Numbered from the stretch's first letter, positions 34,462-43,282 are shown. The stretch is DNA of 64,000 nt from Methylobacterium sp. Leaf117 (GCF_001422985.1 NZ_LMNL01000001.1:381151-445150), one strand, 5' to 3'. Numbers and translations are program-made. The notes: generated from the sequence alone by a model not told the origin.

Positions 34462-35868
34462 TCAGCCCGGCGGCCACTTGAAATCGTCGGCCCGTCCCGG
34501 TTGCGCCAGGGGCGCCGCTCCGCGCACCAGGCTGCGCTCCACTGTTCCAGACGGGTCCCCGTCGCGTGGGCGGCCGCTGATCAGGGTTCCGCCCGGCGTC
34601 ACCTCGGCGCGTCCGAGGGGCACCACCGGCCCCGCAAGGGGCTTCACGGGCAGAGCGGGAATCCCCGGCGGTTCGGGCAGGCTCGGCAGCATCGCGGTGA
34701 TCTGACGGTCGATGGCTCCGGCATCGTCGAGCTTGACCGCCTCTCCTTCCAGGGGTGTCTGAGGCGCGGTCGCCACGGGGGCGGCGAGGGCGGGCGGCGG
34801 CGTGGCTGCGCCCGCGCCCATCATGCGCTTGAGCTCAACGTCGGCGAAATGCGCCATCTTGCGCGCGCCGGCTTTGGTGAAATGCACGCCGTCGGCGGTA
34901 CGCAGCTTTGCCTCCTGGCCCTCGAGGTCGGGACCGGTGGCCGTGTAACGGTTGCGATCATCGACGAAGCCCGGCCAGATATCGACATAGGTCTGACCCG
35001 CCTTGGCGATGCGCTCACGGTAGATATCGTTGATCTCGGCGATGTCCTTCGTCAGTGCCTCGCTGCGCATGGGGGGCGCCCCGACCCAGATCAGCGGAAT
35101 CCTTGCGTCGGTGAAGACCTTGATCAGGGCATCGACGCGTTCGGAATAAACGGTCCGCCACCGGTCGTTCAGGGGATCGAGGGTCTGATCGCCCTCGCGG
35201 ATCGGCTGGCGGTCGTTAGATCCCAGCATCACCACGGCATAGTTGGTCTTGGGATTGGCCTTGACGAAGTCCTCTGCCGCCTTCGGCCAATCCACCACAT
35301 CCTTGCGCACCAAGCCGCTATCGGGCTTCGAGCGGTCGACCACGCCGATCTCCGTATTGTCCTCGAACACGTTCGAGAGCCCGCTGCCGAGGTGGCTCGC
35401 CAGCGTGTCACCGAAAACGGCGATCCGGGTCGTCGGCTCGACCTTCGGCACGACCGGCTTCGGCTGTGCGACGACGGGGGCTGGGCGCGGTCGACGTCGA
35501 ACCGCCCGTCCATCGTCGCGGCCGCCGCGCGGATCGTCCGCATAGCTGCGCCCGCGGGTTGGAGCCGGTCGGGCGCTCGGCACCGGGGGCGCGGCCTGGG
35601 CCGGCGCCGGGCGATCCTCCCAAGGCCAGTAGAACTGCCGCGGTGCTTCCTGCGGCGGCGGTGCGTAGCGGCGCGTGGCCTGGCGCGCCCCGTAGCCGCT
35701 GTCGTCGCGATAATAGTCGCGCGGCCGCCGGCGCGGCGGCTCGTAGTCGCCACCACGCGGCGCATCATAGGAATCACCCCACTGGGCCTGCGCCGGCACA
35801 AGTCCGGCGAGAAACAGGGACAATCCCGAGAGGAAACACCAGGCCGTGCGGGAAGCCGGCAAGGTCAT
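34462..35868 (-). CDS. DUF459 SGNH-hydrolase-like exported protein
   Basis: A 468-residue protein with a signal peptide (WCFLSGLSLFLAGLVPAQAQ). A disordered Arg/Pro/Tyr-rich region spans about residues 30-140 (YDAPRGGDYEPPRRRPRDYY). An SGNH/GDSL-like domain follows at about 147-345: RIAVFGDTLASHL (block I), VVMLGSNDRQ (block III Asn), RTADGVHFTKAGARKMAHF (block V Asp-His). A Pro/Ala-rich tail ends the protein. DUF459 proteins are periplasmic and thought to act on surface polysaccharide acylation in Rhizobiales, with little direct evidence. The usual GDSL serine is Thr here, discussed under findings. Confidence 0.88.
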   Translation of the reverse strand: MTLPASRTAWCFLSGLSLFLAGLVPAQAQWGDSYDAPRGGDYEPPRRRPRDYYRDDSGYGARQATRRYAPPPQEAPRQFYWPWEDRPAPAQAAPPVPSARPAPTRGRSYADDPRGGRDDGRAVRRRPRPAPVVAQPKPVVPKVEPTTRIAVFGDTLASHLGSGLSNVFEDNTEIGVVDRSKPDSGLVRKDVVDWPKAAEDFVKANPKTNYAVVMLGSNDRQPIREGDQTLDPLNDRWRTVYSERVDALIKVFTDARIPLIWVGAPPMRSEALTKDIAEINDIYRERIAKAGQTYVDIWPGFVDDRNRYTATGPDLEGQEAKLRTADGVHFTKAGARKMAHFADVELKRMMGAGAATPPPALAAPVATAPQTPLEGEAVKLDDAGAIDRQITAMLPSLPEPPGIPALPVKPLAGPVVPLGRAEVTPGGTLISGRPRDGDPSGTVERSLVRGAAPLAQPGRADDFKWPPG

Positions 35869-35937
35869 GGGGCGCCTCGAAATGCTGATCGGCGGAGCGA
35901 TCGGTCCCGCTACCTTAGCGGAGGATGCCGGCGAGGT

Positions 35938-37155
35938 CTAAGGCCGGCCCGCGAGATGAGCGAGGAGCTTCGGCGTCGCATAGCCATCGGCCGGCAGACC
36001 TTCGGCGATCTGAGCCTGCCGCACCGCCTCGCGCAATTTCGGTCCGGCGCGCCCGTCAGCTTCGCCCGCATAGAGGCCGCGCCTGGCCAGGGCCGCCTGC
36101 AGGGCCTGCAGCCCCGCTTTGTCGAGGCGCGCCTCCTTCGTCGGCCACGCCCGCGCCAAGGCCGGCCCGCCCGACAGCCGATCGGCGAAGTGTCCCACCG
36201 CCAGAGCGTAGGAATCCGAAGTGTTGTAGGCGCGAATGACCTCGAAGTTGTCGGTGATCAGGAAAGCCGGTCCGGAAAGCCCCCCGGGGAGGAACAGGCT
36301 CGCCGGGCCGCCGCTCGGGAGAGGCTTTCCGTCCGTGCGCCGTATGCCCCGCCGGCCGAAATCCGAGAGGTCGCCGCGATAGCGCGCGAGATCGAAGTCG
36401 GTGGGCAGAATGACCTCGTAACCCCAGGAGAGCGATGGATTCCAGCCCAGCGTCTTCAGATAGGCCGCGATCGAGGCGAGCGAGTCGCTTTCCGATGTCC
36501 AGATGTCGCGGCGGCCGTCACCGTCGAAATCGACCGCGTGTGCGAGGAAGCTCGTCGGCAGGAACTGCACCTGGCCCATTGCACCGGCCCAGGATCCCTT
36601 CATGCGATCCGGGGTGATGTCGCCACGCTCAAGGATCGTCAGGGCGGCAAGCAATTCATCGCGAAACAGGCTGCCGCGGAATTTGACCTCCGCCAAGGTC
36701 GACAAGGCACGGATGGTCGACATCGTGCCGGCAGTGGCGCCGAAATCCGACTCCACCCCCCAGAATGCCAGAACGATGGCGCGCGGTACGCCGTAACGGG
36801 TCTCGATTTCCGCGAGCACGCGCGCCAGCTTGGCGGCCTGCGCCTGACCACGCGCAATCCGACTGGCCGACACGGCACCGACGAGATAGTCCCAGACCGG
36901 ACGGCTGAACTCACCCTGCCGACGCGTCCGAGCGACGACGTCCGGGTCCGGCCCCGAGATCCCGGCAAACGCTGCCGTGAAGGTCGCGGCGGAAATGCCC
37001 CGTGCCTCCGCGTCCGGCCGCAATGCGGCGATGAAGCTGCCGAATCTACCGGTGATCTCGCGAGCGGCGACGGGCGGAGACACGCCTGCTCCCGCGGCGA
37101 GCACCGGACCTGCGCCGATCAGGCTTGCAAGGACGAGGGCTGACCAGCGCTTCAC
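35938..37155 (-). CDS. Lytic murein transglycosylase (MltB/SLT_2 family) with peptidoglycan-binding domain
   Basis: A 405-residue protein starting at GTG 37155, overlapping the galE stop (GTGA). It has a signal peptide ([20 protein letters not shown]). The SLT_2 domain at about residues 30-325 has LAFWGVESDFGATAGTM (catalytic Glu), GSWAGAMGQVQFLPTSF and HAVDFDGDGRRDIWTSESDS. The C-terminal peptidoglycan-binding-1 domain at about 340-405 begins KAGLQALQAALARRGLY. It cleaves the glycan backbone of peptidoglycan, leaving 1,6-anhydro-MurNAc ends. It has no lipobox, so it is probably soluble in the periplasm. Coupling to galE suggests shared control of envelope polymers. Confidence 0.94.
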   Translation of the reverse strand: MKRWSALVLASLIGAGPVLAAGAGVSPPVAAREITGRFGSFIAALRPDAEARGISAATFTAAFAGISGPDPDVVARTRRQGEFSRPVWDYLVGAVSASRIARGQAQAAKLARVLAEIETRYGVPRAIVLAFWGVESDFGATAGTMSTIRALSTLAEVKFRGSLFRDELLAALTILERGDITPDRMKGSWAGAMGQVQFLPTSFLAHAVDFDGDGRRDIWTSESDSLASIAAYLKTLGWNPSLSWGYEVILPTDFDLARYRGDLSDFGRRGIRRTDGKPLPSGGPASLFLPGGLSGPAFLITDNFEVIRAYNTSDSYALAVGHFADRLSGGPALARAWPTKEARLDKAGLQALQAALARRGLYAGEADGRAGPKLREAVRQAQIAEGLPADGYATPKLLAHLAGRP

Positions 37156-38141
37156 GTGCGATTGCGGCGGGTGAGGGCTTCTTCCCAAGCGAAAGCCTGA
37201 CCGACGATCTCGTCGAGATCGTCGTATCGCGGCGTCCATCCGAGAGCCCGGATGCGCTCGGCTTCCGCCACGATCTGCGCCGGATCGCCGGGCCGGCGCG
37301 GCGACAGGCGGACCTCGAAGTCCCGCCCGGAAACGCGTTTGACCACCTCGATCACCTCGAGGACCGAGTAGCCCTGGCCATAGCCGCAATTCAGGGTCAG
37401 GCTCTCGCCGCCGGACCGGAGGTGATCCAGGGCGACCCGATGCGCCTCGGCGAGGTCGGAGACCTGGATGTAGTCGCGCAGGCAGGAGCCGTCGCGCGTT
37501 GGATAGTCGGTCCCGTAGACATCGAGATGCGGGCGTTGCCCGAGGGCGGCCTGGGTGGCCACCTTGATCAGGTGCGTCGCGTTCGGAGTCGATTGCCCGG
37601 TCCGGCCGCGCGGGTCGGCGCCCGCGACGTTGAAGTAGCGGAGGATGACGTAGGAAAACCCATGCGCCTTGGCCGCATCGGCAATCATCCACTCGCTCAT
37701 CAGCTTGGAGCGACCATAGGGATTGATCGGTGCCGGTATCAGGCTCTCCGGCACCGGGACGGTCTCCGGTTCGCCATAGACGGCGGCTGTCGACGAGAAG
37801 ATCACGTGCTTGACGCCGCAACGGACAGCCGTCTCGATCAGCGCCCGGGTCTTCACCGTGTTCGCCAGATAATAGTGGAGCGGATCGGCGACCGAATCCG
37901 GCACTACGATCCGCGCAGCGAAGTGAGCGATGGCATCGATGCGATGCTGAAGGATGACCTCGGTGACAAGCGATTGATCGGCAATGTCGCCGACGACAAG
38001 CTTTACTTCAGGCGGAAGTGACCAATCGAAACCAGTCGACAGGTCGTCGAGAACCACAACCTCGTCGTGGCCGGCATCGAGAAGAGCCAGCACCATGTGA
38101 CTGCCGATATATCCCGCTCCGCCTGTCACCAGAACCGCCAT
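37152..38141 (-). CDS. galE: UDP-glucose 4-epimerase
   Basis: A 329-residue extended SDR enzyme interconverting UDP-glucose and UDP-galactose with bound NAD. It shows the GxxGxxG motif in [20 protein letters not shown], catalytic Ser-Tyr-Lys in [18 protein letters not shown] and [13 protein letters not shown], and [17 protein letters not shown] chose ATG 38141, with GAGAGG upstream; GTG 38144 is also possible. The promoter region is shared with galU, which is divergent. The product feeds galactose into LPS and exopolysaccharide together with GalU-derived UDP-glucose. Confidence 0.97.
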   Translation of the reverse strand: MAVLVTGGAGYIGSHMVLALLDAGHDEVVVLDDLSTGFDWSLPPEVKLVVGDIADQSLVTEVILQHRIDAIAHFAARIVVPDSVADPLHYYLANTVKTRALIETAVRCGVKHVIFSSTAAVYGEPETVPVPESLIPAPINPYGRSKLMSEWMIADAAKAHGFSYVILRYFNVAGADPRGRTGQSTPNATHLIKVATQAALGQRPHLDVYGTDYPTRDGSCLRDYIQVSDLAEAHRVALDHLRSGGESLTLNCGYGQGYSVLEVIEVVKRVSGRDFEVRLSPRRPGDPAQIVAEAERIRALGWTPRYDDLDEIVGQAFAWEEALTRRNRT

Positions 38142-38224
38142 CACATCCTCTCCCCAATCATTTCACCGACGATATATCCGAAATCGAGCTTGTCGGTTAT
38201 GTCCATTACGCCGGTTGCCCGATG

Positions 38225-38242
38225 ACCTCCGTTAACAGAGGT
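38225..38242. promoter_or_regulatory. Palindromic element in the galE-galU divergent region
   Basis: ACCTCCGTTAACAGAGGT is an 18-bp near-perfect palindrome centred on GTTAAC, with one mismatched pair. It lies between the two start codons (38141 and 38309), so it may be an operator acting on one or both promoters. Confidence 0.4.
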
Positions 38243-38308
38243 TGTGTTGCGCCATCGTCAAACCCTTCGAGGTTTTCCTCATCCTCCCTTGTTATCGGGT
38301 CCCGCTTG

Positions 38309-39175
38309 ATGAAACCGATTCGCAAAGCCGTCCTGCCTGTTGCCGGCTTGGGCACCCGCTTCCTCCCGGCCACCAAGGCCGTCCCGAAGGAGATGCTCAC
38401 CGTCGTCGATCGCCCGGTGGTCCAGCACGTCGTCGACGAGGCCCGCGAAGCGGGGATCGAGCACTTCATCTTCGTGACGGGGCGCGGCAAGGCGGTGATC
38501 GAGGACCATTTCGATGTGGCCTTCGAACTCGACCGGATGCTGCAGGAGCGCGGCAAGACGGAGGCCTACGAGTCTCTGAAGCGCGACCTGCCGGCCGCCG
38601 GCCAGACCAGCTTCACGCGCCAGCAGGCCCCCCTCGGCCTGGGCCATGCCGTCTGGTGCGCCCGTGAGATCGTGGGTGACGAGCCCTTCGCCGTTCTGCT
38701 GCCCGACATGCTGAGCCGAGGCTGCATGCAGCAGATGCTCTCCGCCTACGAGCGTCACGGCGGCAATGTCATCGCCGTCGAGGAGGTGAAGCCGGAGGAG
38801 ACGCATCAGTACGGCATCGTGGGAGTCGGCCAGACCTTCGGTCAGACGTTCGAGATCAACGGGATGGTGGAGAAGCCGAAGGCAGGCACGGCCCCTTCGA
38901 ACTTCATCATCTCCGGACGCTACATCCTTCAGCCCGAGATCTTCGATATCCTCTCCCATGGCGAGAAGGGCGCGGGCGGCGAGATCCAGCTGACCGACGC
39001 GATGATCAAGCTGGCGCAGGATCAGGCCTTCTTCGGCATGCACTATCAGGGAAGGACGTACGACACCGGTTCGAAGCTCGGTTTCCTGACGGCGAACATC
39101 GCCTACGCACTGGAGCGGCGCGACCTCGCCGATGCTTTGAAGGTCGAGATCGCGCAGCTTCTCAGCGAGCACTGA
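38309..39175 (+). CDS. galU: UTP-glucose-1-phosphate uridylyltransferase
   Basis: A 288-residue enzyme making UDP-glucose from glucose-1-phosphate and UTP. The N-terminus [20 protein letters not shown] then [10 protein letters not shown] is the nucleotidyltransferase signature. Other family blocks are [48 protein letters not shown] and [18 protein letters not shown] placed the start at ATG 38309; the frame stays open further upstream, but there the sequence is the divergent promoter region. UDP-glucose is used for polysaccharides, osmoregulated glucans and GalE. It is monocistronic; the next element is the candidate small RNA. Confidence 0.97.
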   Translation: MKPIRKAVLPVAGLGTRFLPATKAVPKEMLTVVDRPVVQHVVDEAREAGIEHFIFVTGRGKAVIEDHFDVAFELDRMLQERGKTEAYESLKRDLPAAGQTSFTRQQAPLGLGHAVWCAREIVGDEPFAVLLPDMLSRGCMQQMLSAYERHGGNVIAVEEVKPEETHQYGIVGVGQTFGQTFEINGMVEKPKAGTAPSNFIISGRYILQPEIFDILSHGEKGAGGEIQLTDAMIKLAQDQAFFGMHYQGRTYDTGSKLGFLTANIAYALERRDLADALKVEIAQLLSEH

Positions 39176-39238
39176 ACGCCCGGCAGGAGGGGCTCGGCGA
39201 GCGCCTGTGCGGCCGTAGCGCGCGGACGAAAATCTGCG

Positions 39239-39267
39239 TTGAACGCCGTACAATCTCCTTGCTATTT
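39239..39267 (+). promoter_or_regulatory. Alphaproteobacterial sigma-70-type promoter for the small RNA candidate
   Basis: TTGAAC at 39239-39244 and CTATTT at 39262-39267 are separated by 17 bases. This is close to the alphaproteobacterial consensus CTTGAC-N17-CTATAT. Transcription would begin near 39274. Confidence 0.55.
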
Positions 39268-39273
39268 GTGCGG

Positions 39274-39382
39274 CGCACTTTAGATTGTGCATTGCGGGAC
39301 TGCGATGGCGTCGCGGTTCGGCAGCCCTTCTTGGGCGTTTCCTCCCTAGACTTCGGGCCGCTCTTCGGAGCGGCCTTTTTTT
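39274..39382 (+). ncRNA. Candidate trans-acting small RNA, resembling the alpha-r8/MmgR type
   Basis: This roughly 108-nt region downstream of galU has its own promoter-like boxes and ends in a textbook terminator. Predicted folds: a 4-bp stem GCAC/GTGC near 39275-39290, ACTGCGA pairing with TCGCGGT at 39299-39317, and GCCC/GGGC near 39325-39335. An unpaired TTTCCTCCCT at 39338-39347 follows, then the terminator hairpin. As I recall, the Rhizobiales alpha-r8 (MmgR) small RNAs share an invariant UUUCCUCCCU segment, and MmgR affects polyhydroxybutyrate. The CCUCC sequence could pair with Shine-Dalgarno regions. It contains no plausible ORF. Family membership is inferred from one motif plus architecture. 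Confidence 0.55.
39356..39382 (+). terminator. Strong factor-independent terminator
   Basis: GGCCGCTC at 39356-39363, a TTCG tetraloop, GAGCGGCC at 39368-39375, then seven T. It ends the small RNA candidate and may also stop read-through from galU. Confidence 0.93.
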
Positions 39383-39417
39383 GTCCTATGCCGTTGCTGC
39401 CGGGAACAGGGACAGAC

Positions 39418-40356
39418 ATGAAGCACGGGACGGGGGCAGAGAGCGCAGCCAGATTCTGGCCGTTTCTCGCACGCTTCATTGCTCTGGATGTACGCGTTGG
39501 GACCTGGGCACAGGCGAAAGGGCCTTGGGTCGCCGGAGCCTACGAATTTTTAAGGTTTGGCATCAAGCAGGGCTGGGCCTGCCTGTTTGGTGGCCTGCTC
39601 TGCGCCGCCGTGATCGGGAGCTATCTGTTCTATCCGCCCGATGCCGCCCTGAGCCGCTACGACGCGCTGACCCTCGCGGCCATCGCCATCCAGGCTAGCC
39701 TGCTCGTATTGAAGATGGAGACCTGGGAAGAGGCGAAGATCATCGCCCTCTATCACGTCGTCGGCACGGTGATGGAGGTGTTCAAGACCAGCGTCGGATC
39801 GTGGATCTATCCCGACGCAAGCGTCCTGCGGATCGCCGGTGTCCCGCTCTTCACCGGCTTCATGTATGCCAGTGTCGGGTCCTACATCGCGCGGGTCTGG
39901 CGCCTGTTCGACTTCCGCTTCGCCCATCATCCGCGTCTGTCCCTGACGCTACCGCTGGCCGGGGGGATCTATCTGAACTTCTTCAGCCACCATGTGATCT
40001 CGGACATGCGGATCGCGCTATTCGTGGCCACAGTGCTGCTTTTTGGCCGGACGTGGGTGTATTTCAAGGTCTGGCAGGTCCACCGCCGGATGCCGCTGCT
40101 TCTAGGCTTCGGCCTCGTGGCAGTGTTCATCTGGATTGCAGAGAATATCGGCACCTACACCTGGGTCTGGCTCTATCCGAAGCAGGTGACCGGCTGGTCG
40201 CCTGTATCCTGGCAAAAGTTCGGGTCCTGGTTCCTGCTGATGATCGTCTCGTACGTCCTCGTGACACTCGTGAGCCGGCCGCGGCCGTTTCGACAGCCGG
40301 CTCGCGCAGAGTGCGGCGCCAATCCGGCGCCGACGAACGAACGTCAGTTCAAGTAG
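39418..40356 (+). CDS. DUF817 integral membrane protein
   Basis: A 312-residue protein from ATG 39418. The frame is open upstream to 39259, but that part is the small RNA and its terminator. It has about eight hydrophobic helices. Family-like segments are LVLKMETWEEAKIIALYHVV, GTVMEVFKTSVGSWIYPDAS, PLFTGFMYASVGSYIARVW, ENIGTYTWVWLYPKQVTGW and SWQKFGSWFLLMIVSYVLVT. DUF817 proteins are conserved bacterial membrane proteins of unknown function; the conserved E-K-Y-H-V-T-E residues within helices hint at an enzyme or carrier. Its end overlaps the 3' end of the oppositely oriented small gene by 13 bases. Confidence 0.9.
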   Translation: MKHGTGAESAARFWPFLARFIALDVRVGTWAQAKGPWVAGAYEFLRFGIKQGWACLFGGLLCAAVIGSYLFYPPDAALSRYDALTLAAIAIQASLLVLKMETWEEAKIIALYHVVGTVMEVFKTSVGSWIYPDASVLRIAGVPLFTGFMYASVGSYIARVWRLFDFRFAHHPRLSLTLPLAGGIYLNFFSHHVISDMRIALFVATVLLFGRTWVYFKVWQVHRRMPLLLGFGLVAVFIWIAENIGTYTWVWLYPKQVTGWSPVSWQKFGSWFLLMIVSYVLVTLVSRPRPFRQPARAECGANPAPTNERQFK

Positions 40357-40559
40357 GTGCGGATCCAGTTCGGCGAGAGAACCTCGCCATCCTCGGTGAT
40401 GATCCACGGCTGCTTGGCCGGGTCGGACAGGGCACCGGCGGCGGCTTCGATCGCTTCGCGCAGGGTGCGGTAGCGGGCCGGCTGGGCGAGGGGAGCCGGA
40501 ACCGGAGCCGTACGCCAGATCGTCAGATCGGCAGGACGTTCCAGGGCTTGGGTTTCCAT
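40344..40559 (-). CDS. Small protein of unknown function
   Basis: A 71-residue protein: METQALERPADLTIWRTAPV, then a predicted helix (YRTLREAIEAAAGALSDP) and a beta-rich end (QPWIITEDGEVLSPNWIRTY). AAGGAA lies eight bases before the ATG, which supports expression. The TLREAI...PWIIT-DG-VLSP-WI pattern resembles short proteins found throughout Methylobacterium and Bradyrhizobium, but I know of no function. It has no cysteine and no signal peptide, so it is cytoplasmic. Confidence 0.72.
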   Translation of the reverse strand: METQALERPADLTIWRTAPVPAPLAQPARYRTLREAIEAAAGALSDPAKQPWIITEDGEVLSPNWIRTYLN

Positions 40560-40996
40560 TTTCGTATTCCTTCAATCGTGAGGGTGGTTCCCCGCGATAC
40601 CGGATGACCGGCTCAAGACCTTTACGGCCTCAAACCTGAACATTCGCTGCGGGGACGTTCATCGGTATGAATGGAAGCATCTCTGAGGCGGCTTCGAGGC
40701 TATTTCAGACCACAATGAAATGTTCATTCCAGCCTGAATCCTGTCTCCCTCATACGATGCGCTTGCGCGGTGCAATTAGCGCAGAATATGGCCGCTTTTG
40801 GACGCCTTCTCGTTCGGTTTGTCACCAAGCCTGACAATGTCGGGCCGATGTTTATCTTTGGCAGCCGCCAGAATCGGTGTGCTGTCACACCCTCGCCGGC
40901 GGTGGTACCGCATCAGTTGAAGGGCGATGAGTCACTGACCAGTTAATGGAAATGACGTGCGACGCGATTTTCGCCGCATGGTGAAGAGGATGACAC
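40560..40996. other. 437-bp divergent intergenic region
   Basis: There is no supported gene. It separates the small gene reading left from the protease reading right, so it holds both promoters. TGAACATT at 40637-40644 and its exact complement AATGTTCA at 40719-40726 are 74 bp apart, with further ATGAAT/GTTCAT words between them. This is a loose cluster that may be regulatory. Confidence 0.45.
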
Positions 40997-42157
40997 ATGC
41001 GCGATCGGTCTTCGCCGCAGCCTCCGGCGGATCGTTTCCTGCGATGGGTCGCCGGTGCGGCGATCGTCCTGCTCACACTCTTCGTCGCGCAACCCTACCT
41101 GACCGGTCTCGCGTTCTCGGAGCGGACGTCCCGCGCCATTACCGCCCGGGGCGACCTCGCGCCGGCCGAGACGACGACGGTCGAGTTGTTCGCCCGGGCG
41201 AGTCCGTCCGTGGTTCACGTCTTCGTTCAGGCTGCTGCTCAAGGCCGAGCCCTGATGGGCGTCGACGCGGAGGATGGCGACCAGAACAACGGCGCGCAGA
41301 CCGGCACCGGCTTCGTCTGGGACGCGGCCGGACATATCGTCACCAACAATCACGTGGTTGCAGCGGCTGCGCAGGGCGGCAGCTCCGTCGCAGTCCGCCT
41401 CTCCTCCGGCGCGGTGGTGTCGGCAAGTTTGGTCGGTGCGGCACCGAGCTATGATCTTGCCGTGCTCCGCCTCGGCCGCACGACCGCCGCACCGCAACCC
41501 CTGGCGATCGGCACTTCGGTTGACCTGAAGGTCGGACAGGCGGCTTATGCGATCGGCAATCCCTTCGGTCTGGATCATACGCTGACCACGGGCGTGATCA
41601 GTGCACTTCAGCGGCGTCTACCCACGAGCGCGGGCCGCGAATTGTCGGGCGTGATCCAGACCGATGCCGCGATCAATCCTGGAAATTCGGGTGGTCCGCT
41701 TCTCGATTCCGCCGGGCGCCTCATCGGCGTGAACACGGCGATCTTTTCCCCGTCAGGAGCCAGCGCGGGCATCGGCTTTGCAATCCCCGTCGATGTGGTG
41801 AACCGGGTCGTTCCCGAACTCATCCGAAACGGCCGGACCCGCAATCCCGGCATCGGGATTATCGCCGGTCAGGAGGCCACGGCAGCGCGCCTCGGCATCG
41901 ATGGCGTCGTCGTTCTGCGCGTCCTGCGCGGGTCGCCGGCCGCGACGGCCGGCCTGCGCGGTGTCGATCCCCAGACAGGCGACATCGGCGACATCATCGT
42001 CGGCGCCGGCAACCAACCCGTGCATCGTCTCGCCGATCTCACCGCCGCGATAGAGGCGGCCGGCCTGGATGCGCCGATCGAACTGACCGTCGAGCGCGAC
42101 GGGCGCCCACGCCGTGTCCGTGTCACGACGTCCGACGTTGCGGAAAGCCGTCTTTGA
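40997..42157 (+). CDS. HtrA/DegP-like serine protease with one PDZ domain
   Basis: A 386-residue protein with one N-terminal membrane anchor (WVAGAAIVLLTLFVAQPYL, about residues 17-36). It is therefore DegS-like in layout rather than secreted. The trypsin-like domain has the triad in GHIVTNNHVV (His), PSYDLAVLRL (Asp) and NPGNSGGPLLDSAGRLIGVN (Ser). The single PDZ covers about 285-380 (GVVVLRVLRGSPAATAGLRG, DIIVGAGNQPVHRLADLTAA). AGAGGA lies upstream of the ATG. It is probably an envelope quality-control or regulatory protease. The two small genes downstream may be co-transcribed. Confidence 0.94.
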   Translation: MRDRSSPQPPADRFLRWVAGAAIVLLTLFVAQPYLTGLAFSERTSRAITARGDLAPAETTTVELFARASPSVVHVFVQAAAQGRALMGVDAEDGDQNNGAQTGTGFVWDAAGHIVTNNHVVAAAAQGGSSVAVRLSSGAVVSASLVGAAPSYDLAVLRLGRTTAAPQPLAIGTSVDLKVGQAAYAIGNPFGLDHTLTTGVISALQRRLPTSAGRELSGVIQTDAAINPGNSGGPLLDSAGRLIGVNTAIFSPSGASAGIGFAIPVDVVNRVVPELIRNGRTRNPGIGIIAGQEATAARLGIDGVVVLRVLRGSPAATAGLRGVDPQTGDIGDIIVGAGNQPVHRLADLTAAIEAAGLDAPIELTVERDGRPRRVRVTTSDVAESRL

Positions 42158-42223
42158 CTCTCGCCCTCTCGTCAGGTGGAGCGCCGACCGGTAAAGCGGC
42201 TCGGCGATCAGCGAAAGCGATTC

Positions 42224-42478
42224 ATGGTCTGTCACCGTCCCGTGCCGATTCTCCTTCTCTGGTTCGCCGGCATGGTCGCCGCCGATGCCGGAGAGCAGAT
42301 GCCGCCCCGTCTCTGCCCGGAGAATGCGCCGGAAGGCGTGCGGCTGCCCTCGCGGCGCGGGTGCGGTAGCGAACGCGCGCCGGACCGATCGGCTCGGGAT
42401 CAGGGCTTGCGTGACATCGACGGGGTGAAACTTCGGGTCGGCGGGCGGATCACCGCTGAGTACGGCGTCAGCCGGTGA
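42224..42478 (+). CDS. Small exported protein of unknown function
   Basis: An 84-residue protein from ATG 42224. It has a short signal peptide (MVCHRPVPILLLWFAGMVAA, cleavage near ADA) and a mature part with two cysteines (RLCPENAPEGVRLPSRRGCG) that could form a disulfide. It ends with a short beta-like segment (VKLRVGGRITAEYGV). The frame is open back to 42176, but the signal peptide starts at 42224. The stop overlaps the GTG start of the DnaJ-domain protein (GTGA). No family recognised. Confidence 0.62.
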   Translation: MVCHRPVPILLLWFAGMVAADAGEQMPPRLCPENAPEGVRLPSRRGCGSERAPDRSARDQGLRDIDGVKLRVGGRITAEYGVSR

Positions 42479-43152
42479 CGTTCATCGCCGGCATCGTCGC
42501 GCTCCTGATCCTGTGGTGGTTCGCATCCCATGCGCGCCGGCGGTATCCGGCGCTGAGCACGCGCCTGCTGCGGCAGGTGGGTGGCTATCTTGCCCTCGCG
42601 GCGGCGGGGCTTTTCCTGTTCCGCGGCCGGCTCGAGTTCGCGCTCCTGCTGGGCGCGGGTGGGGCCTGGCTGCTGGAGGGTTCCACCGGATTGAAAACCC
42701 GCCTGAACGGTATCGCTTCCCGGTTCGACCCGAGACAATTCGGCGGCGGCAGCATCCGGTTCGATCAAAGCGGCGACGGGATCGCGCTGATTGGTCCCTA
42801 TGCGGGGCAACCCCTGTCGGCGATCCCCGTGCCCGGTCTTCTCGCCCTGTTCGGACGCGATGCCGTCACCGCCCGCCGACTAGAGGCGTATCTCGACCGC
42901 CGGCATCCCGGCTGGCGTGTAGACGCTCAGGGAGATGCCGACACGGGGCCGCGCCGTGCGGCGTACCCAGGGGCGATGACGGAGCAGGAGGCCTATGAGA
43001 TCCTGGGGCTTGAGCGCGGGGCGTCCCTGGAGCAGGTCCGCACGGCTCATCGGACGTTGATGAAGCGGCTGCACCCCGACCAGGGGGGAACGGCCGAGCA
43101 GGCGGCGCGCGTCAACGCGGCCCGTGACAGGCTTAACAACCGACATCGCTGA
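42475..43152 (+). CDS. Membrane-anchored DnaJ-domain protein
   Basis: A 225-residue protein starting at GTG 42475. It has two N-terminal hydrophobic segments (FIAGIVALLILWWFASH; GGYLALAAAGLFLFRGRLEF), a soluble middle domain, and a C-terminal J domain at about residues 168-225. The J domain has EQEAYEILGLERGASLEQVR and TLMKRLHPDQGGTAEQAARV, including the HPD tripeptide needed to stimulate DnaK ATPase. The layout recalls DjlA/Tim14-like co-chaperones that recruit Hsp70 to the inner membrane. Its coupling to an exported small protein and its position after an envelope protease suggest a protein-quality role, by inference. Confidence 0.88.
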   Translation: MTFIAGIVALLILWWFASHARRRYPALSTRLLRQVGGYLALAAAGLFLFRGRLEFALLLGAGGAWLLEGSTGLKTRLNGIASRFDPRQFGGGSIRFDQSGDGIALIGPYAGQPLSAIPVPGLLALFGRDAVTARRLEAYLDRRHPGWRVDAQGDADTGPRRAAYPGAMTEQEAYEILGLERGASLEQVRTAHRTLMKRLHPDQGGTAEQAARVNAARDRLNNRHR

Positions 43153-43231
43153 TACTCCACGCGCGTTGCCAGACAGGGAATGTCGAACGTACCGCCGACC
43201 GGTGGAACGAACCGGGCAGGCGTATCCTGTG

Positions 43232-43255
43232 CCGGACGCGCGATGAGGCGTCCGG
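43232..43255. terminator. Hairpin between convergent genes
   Basis: CCGGACGC at 43232-43239 and GCGTCCGG at 43248-43255 form a perfect 8-bp stem with an 8-base loop, midway between the DnaJ-domain gene and the carboxypeptidase gene. There is no T-tract, so termination is only suggested by position. Confidence 0.45.
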
Positions 43256-43282
43256 GCCGATCGAAGGTCGCCGACGGGGACC

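Noticed and set aside
34501..37143. 880-codon plus-strand frame across the DUF459 and transglycosylase genes
   Set aside because: It crosses two recognisable minus-strand genes and the space between them, with no domain of its own.
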